64,000 nt of DNA from Solen grandis (Eukaryota > Mollusca > Bivalvia > Adapedonta > Solenidae). The translations under genes and the position numbers were made by a program. This document shows positions 26,301 to 36,399 of the stretch, one piece after another. The stretch covers positions 69,385,587-69,449,586 of the forward strand of contig CM037780.1 of the NCBI GenBank assembly GCA_021229015.1. The letters run 5' to 3'. The notes beneath the pieces are model-generated. The model had not been told where the DNA came from and made no database searches. It saw only the letters and a list, made by a program, of their open reading frames with translations. Positions within the stretch are counted from its first letter, which is position 1. Every line of letters starts with the position of its first letter.

Positions 26301-27383
26301 AGCCGGTCTGGACAGACATTTCAACCTCTGCCACAGACGGACGGACATCCCTACAAACAAACATGTCTGTCCAACCTTTGCCACAGACAGATGGACATCC
26401 CTACAAACAAACAATCTTACCCCCACTTTACAACTTCAATTTCTGAATATGTTGTCTTTCATCCAAATGTACAAGGAGTCTTACTTCTGGTGAGTTCATC
26501 CTCATCATGAGTGTCGTCCTGATTGTTCAGGGAGGGCGTGGTCTGGGGCTGATTTGGGGGTGGGGGTATTAACACCTGGGGGTGCTGCCGCAGAAATATG
26601 CCGCAGAACTGCAGCGGTACATAGCCCATGCTGCTGCTGCCCTCTTTCTTCAATAGGGCAGACACTGGAAAAATAGCCACGAGAATATGCTGCAAACTGT
26701 TTGACAAAATCACATATATAATCATTTCTATCATGTATATATCTATCATGTAAATATCAAGATAGAAGCACTGATAGCTTTTATAAAACATATGCCAACA
26801 GCCATTTCATAAATTGTTTCTTATAGCAATACCTTTGATAACAACAAAAGGGGATTCGGATAAAACAAAACATTTTGAAATCATAATTTTGACAAATACA
26901 ATGTATATAATAAAAATTGCCACAATTTTCTCATTTTTCCAGAGAATTATTGTTAGTTATAAATAAGGGAATCTCAGATCATTATCTTCTTCAATATAAG
27001 ACCAAAGCATACTTTAGATGAAGCATATGGTGACTGGCATCATGTTATTTGAAAATACTGAGATCCACGTCGGTCCAAGCAAATCTGGACAGCCTGATGC
27101 ACATCATCATACAACAACAGACATTCTGGCGACCATTACAAGTTTCTGCAAGCGGGCTTGGCAATAAAATGTTAAGACTTTTTAGGGCTGTTTAATAAAT
27201 TTATTTTTAGGCAAAATCAAAGTTCCAGGCCTTTTTCAGGCAGTCACGGGTACAAATCATTGAAAACACTACTATCATAATAGGTGACAAACACTTACCA
27301 TCATTCTTATTGTTCAAGAACTTTTGTACAAGGGTTCCAAGAAACAGTCGGCAACTATAGACACAGCCTGTAGCTCCCTTCTC
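17366..27383 (-). CDS. Unrecognised helix-rich protein, nine exons (5' end not found)
   Basis: Minus-strand exons in order: 27299-27383, 26485-26664, 25474-25643, 22763-22875, 22295-22387, 21189-21305, 20416-20546, 19064-19373 and 17366-17539. The last seven join in one frame to 368 residues ending EKGEYAYK and a TGA at 17366-17368. The first two also join (EKGATGCVYSCRLFLGTLV... then LLKKEGSSSMGY). The 26485 and 25643 exons do not match in phase, so a short exon between them was missed. The protein is rich in leucine-bearing amphipathic helices (for example LQWFLARILVFLGYE, LNCLMAMLDLLTTG), suggesting a HEAT/ARM-like scaffold; this is inference. The second exon carries an IPPPPNQPQTTPSL linker and an acidic DDTHDEDEL stretch. 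Splice sites are good apart from one GC donor. The last exon could instead splice onward at gtgaat (17380-17385). The gene is convergent with YTHDC2. Confidence 0.75.
17592..17756. repeat. 'ggccgctaatacaggttcaac' dispersed repeat, copy 1
   Basis: A compact repeat built from 'gtcttaagcggt', 'aaagtgactgcttaac', 'ggtggccgctaa' and 'ggttgaccgctta'. A close copy with the same order of blocks lies at 61660-61828. Here it is in the intron between the last two exons of the minus-strand gene. Weaker relatives of the 'aatacaggtt' phrase occur near 19430 and 20130-20190. Confidence 0.75.
18330..18562. mobile_element. TIR MITE, ttaaccctttc ends
   Basis: Left end ttaaccctttcctcatata (18330-18348) matches the complement of the right end, ctatgagggaaagggttaa (18544-18562), with small differences. 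The interior has a further inverted part, 'gcgaacagcataaaacc' and 'ggttttatgttgttcgc' (18467-18521). No coding. Confidence 0.75.
18563..18834 (-). mobile_element. Truncated tRNA-derived SINE
   Basis: It shares 'tcatttggagaccttgtctacttgagac', 'tatagtgctgcc' and the 'ggtatgttgcg...ggactgaatcc' block with the other SINEs listed here. On the minus strand a B-box-like ggattcagtccc is visible, but the A-box end is degraded. It abuts the MITE that ends at 18562. Confidence 0.6.
21480..21790 (-). mobile_element. tRNA-derived SINE
   Basis: The head (right end) read on the minus strand carries an A-box-like tggtgttgtagtt and a B-box-like gtttgatccc about 45 bases apart. The body carries 'acttgaggcagatatagtgc'. 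The tail at the left is 'gtttgtttgttgttgagatt'. It belongs to the same family as 25118-25420, 27468-27783, 18563-18834 and 51724-51962. Confidence 0.7.
22073..22290. mobile_element. Short 'gtccccta...taggggac' element, copy 1
   Basis: It starts 'cgtcccctacaggtgatgtg' and ends 'gtgtaagcaccgttaggggac'. It carries 'ttaccatagcaacca', 'tgcagaatctcca' and 'atctattcatatac', shared in order with 24806-25045. It abuts the exon ending at 22295. Non-coding. Confidence 0.65.
22950..23440. repeat. Three ~130-bp tandem units in intron
   Basis: Units contain 'gggagataaat', 'ttatggtccttga', 'gtagcccttgtgatag' and 'agttatggccaa', recurring near 22965, 23125 and 23281. Non-coding; it lies in the intron between exons 22763-22875 and 25474-25643. 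Confidence 0.75.
23745..24785. mobile_element. TIR-flanked tandem-core element, five ~163-bp units
   Basis: Perfect 13-bp inverted ends atacgcccgaagg (23779-23791) and ccttcgggcgtat (24767-24779). Just outside the left end is a small hairpin, ccgct-gac-agcgg (23760-23772). The core repeats 'aagatatttgaccttgaa', 'tgtgaccttgaccttgaac' and 'cacatcctcttactgtggg' five times (three middle units nearly identical) and ends in a gacggacgg stretch. It shares TATACGCCC ends, but not core sequence, with 4915-5906. Non-coding. Confidence 0.8.
24806..25045. mobile_element. Short 'gtccccta...taggggac' element, copy 2
   Basis: It contains 'aagtcccctactgggg', 'ttaccatagcaacca', 'tacagaatctcca', 'atctattcatatacc' and 'ccggtgtaaacacagatagggac', in the same order as 22073-22290. 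Confidence 0.65.
25118..25420 (-). mobile_element. tRNA-derived SINE
   Basis: The minus-strand head has A-box-like tggccatgtggttag and B-box-like ggtttgattctc at tRNA-like spacing. The body includes 'acttgagacagatatagtgc' and 'agcaagggagctatac'. It ends about 50 bp before the exon at 25474. Confidence 0.75.
26050..26180. mobile_element. Short element with gacagacagacag core
   Basis: It begins 'acaacaagagtgtctttgg' and contains 'acgtggatcatcggc', a gacagacagacagagagatgg run and 'cctatgcttacagcaggtgacac'. It has the compact layout of the other small elements in these introns (leader, gacgg/gacag run, hairpin-like tail). Confidence 0.45.
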
Positions 27384-27467
27384 CTGAAAACTTTAGGATA
27401 ATGAGCAAATACAAAACATATTCCAATTCACGTAACATAAAGGTCAAGATCAATGAAAAGAGCAATT

Positions 27468-27783
27468 TTGTTTGTTTGTTTGGGTTTTTCATCTCACTGA
27501 CATTTCATTCATTTGAGAGTATGTCTACTTGAGACAGAATTAGTGCTGCTATACTGCATTATCACACTGTAGACATGTGGCCTTATTTCCACACCCACTC
27601 ACATTTTCCTGACACCGAGCCATCCAGTCTTGGAACTACCCTTTATACTGAGTGCCTAGCAGGGAACTATACCAGTTTCATTTTTTATGACTTTGGTATG
27701 TAGTGGCCAGGGATTGATCCCAAGACCTCCTGCTCCCAATCAGACACTCTAACCACTCGGTCACCGGGGACAGTCCCTTTTGT
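27468..27783 (-). mobile_element. tRNA-derived SINE, best-preserved copy
   Basis: On the minus strand the head reads TGACCGAGTGG (A box, complement 27753-27763) and GGGATCAATCCC (B box, complement 27710-27721), spaced as in a tRNA. The following body contains the family blocks. The tail end is 'gtttgtttgtttgggttttt'. It lies just upstream of the first recognised exon of the minus-strand gene. Confidence 0.8.
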
Positions 27784-27996
27784 TTTATTACCACCTTCAT
27801 AATTTAGGTCCAGAAAAAGGGCCTATACCAATAAAGACTAGAGGACCATAGTGGCCCTAGGACAATCACTAGAGTACAATTAACCTAATTAATATAATTT
27901 CGTTACTTCATATTACCTGGTTACCTTCAAAGACAACCAAATTCAAATTTCAGATACAAAGAATTGTAAAGTTTCTATATATAGTTAATATAAGAA

Positions 27997-29186
27997 AACA
28001 AGAGGGCCAAGATGGCCCTGTGTCGCTCACCTGAGTAAGATGGCTGTGTTAGGCATAATGACAAAAAATCTGGCATCTAAAAGTGTTTTTCTAACATTTG
28101 ACTAAGTGACCTACATATTGATCCTACCTAAATTTGCACTCAACTGGGAATTCATGCAGTCATCATTCATATTAAGTTTAATGAAGACTAGGACAAAAAT
28201 GTAGGCCTCTAGAGTGTTCACAAGGTTTTTCTTAGATTTGACCTGGTGACCTAGCTTTTAACCTCATGTGACTCATTTTCAAACTCATCCAATATATCAT
28301 TAGACAAACATCCTGACCAAATTTTATGAAGATTAGGCCAAAACTGTGGCCTGTAGAGTGTTCACAAGGTTTTTCTAGATTGACCTAGTTTTTGATCCCA
28401 CATGACCCAATTTCAAACTCATGCAAGATATCATGTAGACAAACATCCTGACCAAATTTTATGAAGATTAGGCCAAAACTGTGGCCTGTAGAGTGTTCAC
28501 AAGGTTTTTCTAAGATTTGACCTGGTGACCTAGTTTTTGACCCCACATCACCCATTTTCGAACTCATCGAAGATATCATGTAGACAAACAATCTGACTAT
28601 TTTTCATGAAGATTGGGCTAAAAACTGTGGCCTCTAGAGTGTTCACAAGGTTTTTTCTAAGATTTACCTGGTGACCTAGTTTTTGACCCACATGACCCAA
28701 TTTCGAACTCATCTGAGATATCATGTAGACAAACATCCTGACCAAGATTCATGAAGATTGGGCCAAATTTGCGGCCTCTAGAGTGTTCACAAGGTTTTTC
28801 TAAGATTTGACCTGGTGACCTAGTTTTTGACCCCACATGACCCAATATCGAACTCATCTGAGATATCATGTAGACAAACATCCTGACCAAGTTTCATGAA
28901 GATTGGGCCAAAATTGTGGCCTGTAGAGTGTTCACAAGGTTTTTCTAAGATTTGACCTGGTGACCTAGTTTTTGACCCCACATGACCCAATATCGAACTC
29001 ATCTGAGATATCATGTAGACAAATATCCTGACCAAGTTTCATGAAGATTGGGCCAAAACTGTGGCCTCTAGAGTGTTCACAAGCAATTGTTGACGACGGA
29101 CGACTGACGACGGACGACGCATGACGCACGACGGACAAAAGGCGATCACAAAAGCTCACCCGAGCACAAGTGCTCAGGTGAGCTAA
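27997..29186 (+). mobile_element. Full-length AGCTCACC-type element with tandem core
   Basis: Left terminus aacaagagggccaagatgg followed by 'tgtcgctcacctgag'. The core is about seven ~145-bp units ('agtgttcacaaggtttttc', 'gacctggtgacctag', 'gatatcatgtagacaaac'), then a gacgacggacgac run. The right terminus is a GAGCAC-aa-GTGCTC hairpin then AGGTGAGCTAA (29162-29186). Long open frames on the minus strand repeat the same peptide once per unit and are artefacts of the array. Confidence 0.85.
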
Positions 29187-29532
29187 AAAGCAGCAATCAA
29201 CAATGCTTATTAAAGCAACTATGGTAGAGTGCTGTGAGGTGATCATTAAAATTTTGTGCCAGATGAAATTAGATTTTGACCATTGGTCTCATACAGGAAG
29301 AATTCATATATTTTCTTAAAATGTATATAGATATAAACAGAGGAGATCCTGGTCTGGATTAGGGTCTGTCTGATCTGGGTCTGTTCTGTTTACAAATGCA
29401 TCAAAATGCATCTATTCAAGGTTTAGGATTAAATAAAGACCAAACTTCCTCCTCAGGTCTACCAATACCTTTTCAGAAACTCCACACTTTCTTCTGCCAT
29501 CTCTGTCTATAGTGGTCCTATAATAAAAACAA

Positions 29533-30097
29533 ATTAAAGGCCCATTATATTTCAAAATGATCCAATTTTCATGAAAAGAAAATATGAAATATATTGACAT
29601 ATAATATATAACATATTGTAGACTAAACACAATTGCACACAATGTGCAATATCTTCTGTATAAAAAACAGTTCAACGCATTGAAAATGTTGATCAAATAA
29701 GCAATTTAGTATTTTGGATGGATGTCAAAGTACTCTCTTTGTTTACATTTTGCATTGACAGGTATTCCCGAAGACTGTCTGTAAATGATTTGAATTTGAA
29801 ACACTGTCGTCGAATCACAGTTTGTTTATCTGCTGTCATCAATTTATGCACTCATGATTCTTTAACGGAAATATACAGAATGTATATGTACAAAAGATGA
29901 GAAAATGCAAATAGTTATTTTTGTAAAAAATTGCATGATCTTTAGTAAAAGATTATTTCTTATTTATGCATTGTAGTAATATAGTCAACGAGTATGTACA
30001 GACTGCATCAAGTAACAAATCTGTAGCACACACTTTCTTTTTTCTGTCCAAAGAATATATACCAGTACTCCTTTTGGAAGTGTAATGGGCCTTTAAA
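29533..30097. mobile_element. TIR MITE, ttaaaggcccatta ends
   Basis: Perfect 14-bp inverted ends ttaaaggcccatta (29534-29547) and taatgggcctttaa (30083-30096), with near-matching bases beyond. The AT-rich interior has no recognisable coding sequence. Confidence 0.75.
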
Positions 30098-30304
30098 TAT
30101 AAAATTAACAGTGCCAAGGTTTTGTACTTTTGGGGATTTTTTTTTACAAAAATTATGCTGATGACTGTTAAAATTAACTGTTAAAACATATCTTTTCACA
30201 AATTTCTGATTGGGAATTTCTTAACAGAAATCGGTAAAACAAATACATTTTTTCATATTTGGAACAATTGGAACAGCTGTAAATATTGTCATTTATAATT
30301 TTAT

Positions 30305-31670
30305 AACAAGGCAGTCCAAAGGACAGCTATATCCCCCGCCGCTGGCCAAATATTAGAATTTGTTTGGTCATAGGATTATGTTCACCTTAACCTAGCATGG
30401 TTGTAGCAGACATAGACGATCAGTTTAAGACAATTTAACTTTCCGGAGTTATGTATGAATCTCAGAATTCGGAGCAATATATAAAAGTTTTCTGACAAGT
30501 TTTACATGGGAAACAGTACAAAAAGTGAACATAAATGAAGTAAAGGATGTGTTAGGTAACCACAAAATAATGTGTAATCCCAAATTAAAACTTTATATAT
30601 CATGACATAATTTGTATGATTGTGAACATGACACGAGATATCGAGATGACATGAAAAAGTGGAGGCTTAAACATTTTGACCTCAAGGATGACCTTGACCT
30701 TGAGCCCGCGTGACCGCCTCATGCCTTCTGCACATCAGCTCAATAATGTAAACTTTTAGCCGAGTTTGAAGAAATGTGTCCAAGCGTTCATGAGATATGG
30801 AGCGGACACGAAAATAAAATTTGACCTTCAAGGATGACTTGACCTTGAGCCAGCATGACCGCCTCATGCCTTCTGCACATCAGCTCAATGAGGTTAACAT
30901 TTTAGCCGAGTTTGAAGAAAATGTGTCCAACGTTCATGAGATATGGAGCGACACGAAAATAAAATTTGACCTGCAAGTATGACCTTTACCTTGAGCCAGT
31001 GTGACCGCCTCATGCCTTCTGCACATCAGCTCAATGAGGTTAACATTTTAGCCGAGTTTGAAGAAAATGTGTCCCCAAACGTTCATGAGATATGGAGCGG
31101 ACACGGACAAAAAAAAATAACATTTTTACCTTCAAGTATGACCTTGACCTTGAGCCAGCATGACCGCCTCAGGGCCCTTCGCACATCAGCTCAATGAGGT
31201 TAACATTTAGCCGAGTTTGAAGAAAATGTGTCCAAGCGTTCATGAGATATGGAGCGGACATGAAAATAAAAATTTGACCTGCAAGTATGACCTTTGACCT
31301 TGAGCCAGCGTGGCCGCCTCATGCCTTCTGCACATCAGCTCAATGGGGTTTAAAACATTTTAGCCGAGTTTGAAGAAAATGTGTCCAAGCGTTCATGAGA
31401 TATGGGGGCGACATGAAAATAACATTTGACCTGCAAGTATGACCTTGACCTTGAGCCAGCGTGGCCGCCTCATGCCTTCTGTACATCAGCTCAATGGGGT
31501 TAACATTTTAGCCGAGTTTGAGAAAATGTGTCCAAGCGTTCATGAGATATGGAGCGGAAAACGAAAATGTTTCGGACACACTGAGGGACTGACGGACGGA
31601 CGGATGACGGACGGACGACGGATGAAGGGCATTCCTATAACCCCTCCCGTCTTCGCGCGGGGGAATTAAA
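30305..31670 (+). mobile_element. Tandem-core element, six ~155-bp units
   Basis: Leader 'ggacagctatatcccccgcc' (30323) and trailer 'cttcgcgcgggggaatt' (31650-31666) give partly complementary C-rich/G-rich ends (tcccccgc and gcggggga). The core repeats 'tgaccttgaccttgagcc', 'cttctgcacatcagctc', 'ttagccgagtttgaag' and 'tcatgagatatggagcgg' from about 30680 to 31556, then a gacggacggacgg run. Same architecture as 23745-24785. Confidence 0.75.
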
Positions 31671-32044
31671 AAGTTCTCTGTTTTGCAGACAATCTCATTT
31701 GCTTCCCAGTAACTGGTTATGTAATTCCTATGTAATAAATCATAATTCAATTTAGCATATACACTGGAAATAGGCAGGGTGCTCCAAATTTCAAAATGGC
31801 CAACCCCTACTGTTCTTAATAAACTTTTTTTAGCAACATAGGATACACTGCTAAGACTTCATCTAGTACCTGGTATGAATTTTATCTTTAACATTATAAG
31901 AAAAATGTGCATTCAAGATAAGGTAAGCTAACTGTAATTATACATGTATACTTTTGAAAAAAAAAAAAAAATACACAGGTTATACCACTGGCCTTGCATC
32001 TACTTATACACAAATATGTCATGTATTGCATTATTAGGTAAAAT

Positions 32045-33310
32045 AACATGAGGGCCAGATGGCCCTAAAGACACTTGCCTGAGAAAAACTGCCTTCATTG
32101 CCTGTACAAGTTATTTAATTATGCATAGTTGTACTGATACATAATCCATGAGATCATTTCAATTCCACAAACAAAACAGTGTCTGAGGTCAAAATTTAAG
32201 TCAAACTTTACTGAGAGATTATGGCTATAAACATTGTCAGTGAAACTTCAAAATGATTTCTTCAGAAATGTAGATGCTAGCGTGTAAATAGTTAAATCTG
32301 GAATTTTTTTTAATTAAAGGGTAATAAATCCCCGACTTATTATCCGATGTCAGCCATAGTGGAACTTGGCCTAAAGATTGTGGCTATTAACATTATCAGA
32401 AATTTTGTAAATGATTACTTCAGAAATGAAGATGCTAGAGTGCAAACAAAGTGATATCTGGCAATTTTTAACATGAGAAGGAACATTTGGCCGATATCAG
32501 CCATAATCTATTTTGGTCTAGAGATTATGGCTGTAAATAATGTCATAAAGTTTGAACATGATTGCTTAAGAAATGATGCTAGATTGCAAGCAAAGAGAAA
32601 TCTAGCATTTTTTAATATTAAAAGGGGCATAACTCCTGTCCTAATTGGCCGATATCTGCCATAATCGACAATGGACAAAAGAATATGGCTATAAACAAAT
32701 TAAACATTGTCACAAAGTTTGAAGAAGATTGCTTAAGAAATGAACTCCTGACCTAATAGGTCGATATTAGCCATAATCGAACTATATCTATAAACTGTTA
32801 TAAAATTTCAAGATGATTACTTGAGAAAAGAAGATGCAGAGTCAAAAAATTAAATTTTTTTTTTAAAAAAGGGGAACCAACCAATTGGCTGATATCAACC
32901 ATAATGGAACTTGGCCAAAAGAATATGTCTGTAAACATTGCCATAGAGTTTGAAGATGGTTGCTTTGAAATGAAGATGCTAGATTGCAAACAAGGTGGAA
33001 TCTGGCATTTTTTAATATTACAAGGGGCATAACCCCTGACCTAATTGGTCGATATCAGCCATAATCGAACTTGGCCGAGAGATTATAGTTATAAACATTG
33101 TCATAAAGTTTAAAGATGATTGCTTAGGAAATGAAGATGTTAAAGTGCAAACAAAGTGAAATCTGGCATTTTTTAATATGAAAAGGGGCATAACTCCTGA
33201 CCTAATGGGTCAATATCAGAAATGAAGATGTTAGAGTCCAACCAAACTAATTAAGGACAATAGACGGATGGTCGACGGATATTCATCGATCCTAATAGCT
33301 CATCCTTATA
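32045..33310 (+). mobile_element. Tandem-core element, about seven ~150-bp units
   Basis: Leader 'aacatgagggccagatggcc' and 'cttgcctgagaaaa', then units with 'ggggcataactcctgacc', 'gatatcagccataatcg' and 'gattgcttaagaaatg', ending in an acggatggtcgacgg run. The same core occurs in opposite orientation at about 44850-46060. Non-coding. Confidence 0.75.
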
Positions 33311-35669
33311 TTAGTCAAAACACTTAACAAAACCTTCAGTGTTCAACTTTTATATGCTGGTCAACAGTCATGTGAACATTCTCATAAAGTTTTGTGACTC
33401 TTGATCATACATGTACTTCTGGAGATCTGCCCAACATCACCAGGCCATCAATAAAAAATTGTTTGTTTGTAGTGCTCCAACCCTGAATTCCAGGGGTGGG
33501 AAGGTAGGCAGGTATTTTTTTCTTTACTTTCAAATGATAAAAATATAGCGGATCGGAATAATTTTAGCAACTTTTGTTTAGCTTTACCCAAGGATCGTCC
33601 CTGCCAAATTTTATCAAATTTTGTCCAGTGGTATCAGAGGAGATGTTTAAAGATTTCACTATATACATATAAGGCTGTATTGAAATATTCACAGGTCTGA
33701 AATAGAAATCACCTGTATGGTCAGACAGACAGGCAGTTTTCGGAATGTCTGAATATCCTCCAGTAAATATAAATTGAATCTGTTCACATACCAATTAATT
33801 CTATCCTCAATTCACGTTGATACCCCTCAAGAAATTATTATATAAATGAAAATACCCTTTACGACATTGGGAGTCAAAAATTAAGCCATGTCATTTTTTT
33901 TTTGTACCCAACTCTGCAAACTAGGTGACATAAAAGATGCCAACTGTTCACAAATGACATCCAATTATAAAAAAGAAAACACAGAAGAGGGAATTTCCTT
34001 AAAACTTTTATTTTAATAATTTGTGAATTAAAGGGCCATTCTACATGGAAATCAGTTTGTATTAAGAAAAAAAAAATGAAAAAGAGTGGTGTGAGATAAA
34101 ATTTGCAATATTGAATTGTTTTAATCACATTATGACATACAAAAAGAATATAAAGTTTTTTTTACAGAAATATTGAAGAAAAAAAACTGCTCTAAGTCGC
34201 TTGCAATTGTGATAAATCTTGCTAGACTTTGACAAAAAAGAATAAAAGGTGGCGGACTTTGATCAAGGGCATAGTTAGGACCAATGATTAAATATTTTTG
34301 ACAGTTGTAGGATTTGGACAGTTTTTTTTTTAAAATTTGTTTTCAATTACAAATGACAATTTATTACATTTGAAGGGAATATATTGATGCATTCAAGGAT
34401 ATATTTGATATAAAGGTGCGGGAATGTTTTGTTAATTTTTCTAGCAATAGCTTATGCTGGCGAGAACTGGATACTCCCGGGTATTGTTAAAAGTTTTTTC
34501 CTGAATTTGCTTTCAATAACCATTGACAGTTTGATACATTTGGAGGACACACGTGAATGTATTTAGGAAAATATTTAATATGAAGGTAGGGGCTTGTTTT
34601 GCTCAATTTTTTACATTAACTTCTTATAACGTCGAGAACTGGATACGACCCTGTCATTAAAATGGTGGGAAAACACACCGCACTAGTCTGAGCTGTTCAT
34701 GTACATAGGTTGTTTCAGATAGGTAAGTTGTACATGTAAAGATTGAATAAATTTGTACAATAAGATATTTGATTTAACAACTCCAACTTACACGTAAATG
34801 TATATTTTCGCATTTTTTCAGCAATTGAAAGATATTTCACAAGTTCCCGCGCCATGTGCGTTATCTTCAATTTGAAGAGTGCTTCGACCCCCTGCGCATA
34901 CCGAATAGGACAGGATCGGACCGAAACGGGATACATTTTGCACCGAATCGGAACGGCTAATTTCGTAATATGGATATGTTTCTTTCTAAAATATCTTAAA
35001 AGGTTTCTGTTTGAATTTCTGTTTATGATAACTGAAGAATAAGGCAAATATCTTTATTTAGACCTCTTTTGTATCGTAATGACAACTCGTTTAACAAGAC
35101 CTTACTTTGTATTAACAATTTTGCCCCTCTTTTTTTTCCCTTTTATCTGATACCACTTTAAGTTTAAGTAATGTCCGATGACTGTGCTTCAAGATAGCAG
35201 CATGATGCGTTTGCTCACACACAGAACAAGCGAATACTTACCGGATATAAATATCTACCATAATGACTGATAATAGACTTGATTTAAAAAATATTATTTT
35301 ACTCAAATATAGCATACACCAATACATATATAATGTTTATAGTTAAATCATGAGCAAATGGACAAAACCCCAAGTTATTTTACTTAGATTCGGTTTTTCT
35401 CAAAAGTATATTCAGACAATATTTATTTCGATGATGACATAGACTCACAATGTCTAAAACAATAATTCAAATAGATTCGTGTATATAAGTGAGTGTGTTA
35501 ATTTTGTGGATCTTATTATCATAAATTTAGCCATATCGTTCAAACTATACACAAACTTACATAGTGTACTAGCGTGCAGTGACTAAATGGAAATTGACAC
35601 TAGCTTTTTCGGATGTGTCTAATAAATTTAATATACGTTCGGACAATGAATATGCGTTAAAAATAATTC
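33311..35669. other. Gene-free AT-rich stretch
   Basis: No exon with credible splice sites or protein similarity was seen. Around 34895-34960 lies 'ggacaggatcggaccgaaacgg', a diverged inverted relative of 44050-44110 ('cggtccgtcctgtccgatt' and 'gtttcggtcag'). 34430-34650 holds two similar blocks ('gagaactggatac' at about 34461 and 34633). The 5' end of the minus-strand gene may lie in or beyond here, but I cannot place it. Confidence 0.4.
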
Positions 35670-36194
35670 TTAAGGTATTCCCATCCTAATAGCGATCAAT
35701 TCATCAAAGCCATGCTTATAACTTAACAATACACATGTAATATAGTTTTTAAAGCGACAAACAATGGTAATCTTAGGGGCAAATTAACATGTAATTGGTA
35801 AGTGACAGAAGTTCTTTTATTACCCCTCAATTATTTGTTGCATGAGTTATCTCCCCTGAAAACTAAAAAAAAGGTGTTTTTTTTTCCATTTTTTTGTGGT
35901 AAAGTTTAGTTTTTTTCATGGAAATTGATACAAATCATAAAATGCATCTTTCAAACCATGAGTTTCTCATAAATCAAATCAGTTTTTTTATATTCATAGA
36001 AAATACATATTTTCCATAGGCTTCAATGTTAACTTTTTATGCGGATTAAACTCCCCCAATTTAGAAAAAACTTGAAAAACTCTTGGTGAAATATTTTTTA
36101 TTTTTGAATGTCTTCAAAGTGACAAAATTTCATAGAAATATAAACTCTAGTGGCAAGATATGAAATATGGCTTTTTAGGATGGGAATACCTTAA
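35670..36194. mobile_element. 525-bp MITE with perfect 20-bp TIRs bounded by TTAA
   Basis: Left ttaaggtattcccatccta (35670-35688, plus one further matching a) and right taggatgggaataccttaa (36176-36194) are perfect complements over 20 bp. Each end is TTAA, which fits a TTAA target duplication as made by piggyBac-type transposases (inference). The interior is AT-rich and non-coding. Confidence 0.8.
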
Positions 36195-36204
36195 ATCTCA
36201 ATGA

Positions 36205-36336
36205 TTTACAAACACTACGCATTTATTTAATGACTTATATAAATAAATGAATAGTGTTTGTAAACCAGCGTCACCTAAGATACACAATTATGTTCTTTTA
36301 CAACCGAATTACATAATTATTATCTTAGGTGACGCT
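36205..36336. repeat. Two adjacent long hairpins
   Basis: Hairpin 1: tttacaaacact (36205-36216) pairs with agtgtttgtaaa (36253-36264), extended by atttattt (36221-36228) and aaataaat (36241-36248). Hairpin 2: agcgtcacctaagata (36267-36282) pairs perfectly with tatcttaggtgacgct (36321-36336), extended inward by aattatgt/acataatt. They follow the MITE ending at 36194. Confidence 0.8.
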
Positions 36337-36399
36337 CTTGTTTTAAAAGTACGTTCAGCTATAAGCTTTATAAGCATTCATATATAAGCAGTGTGTTCT

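Noticed and set aside
28385..29246. Minus-strand open frames repeating 'VYMISQMSS...GHVGSKTRSPGQ'
   Set aside because: One peptide per tandem unit of the 27997-29186 element; an artefact of the array.
29469..29500. Possible first exon of the minus-strand gene: ATG at 29498-29500, MAEESVEFLK then gtattg
   Set aside because: It ends in phase 2, whereas the next recognised exon (27299-27383) is open only in phase 0, and the donor is weak. A linking exon in the repeat-filled 27.4-29.4 kb was not found.
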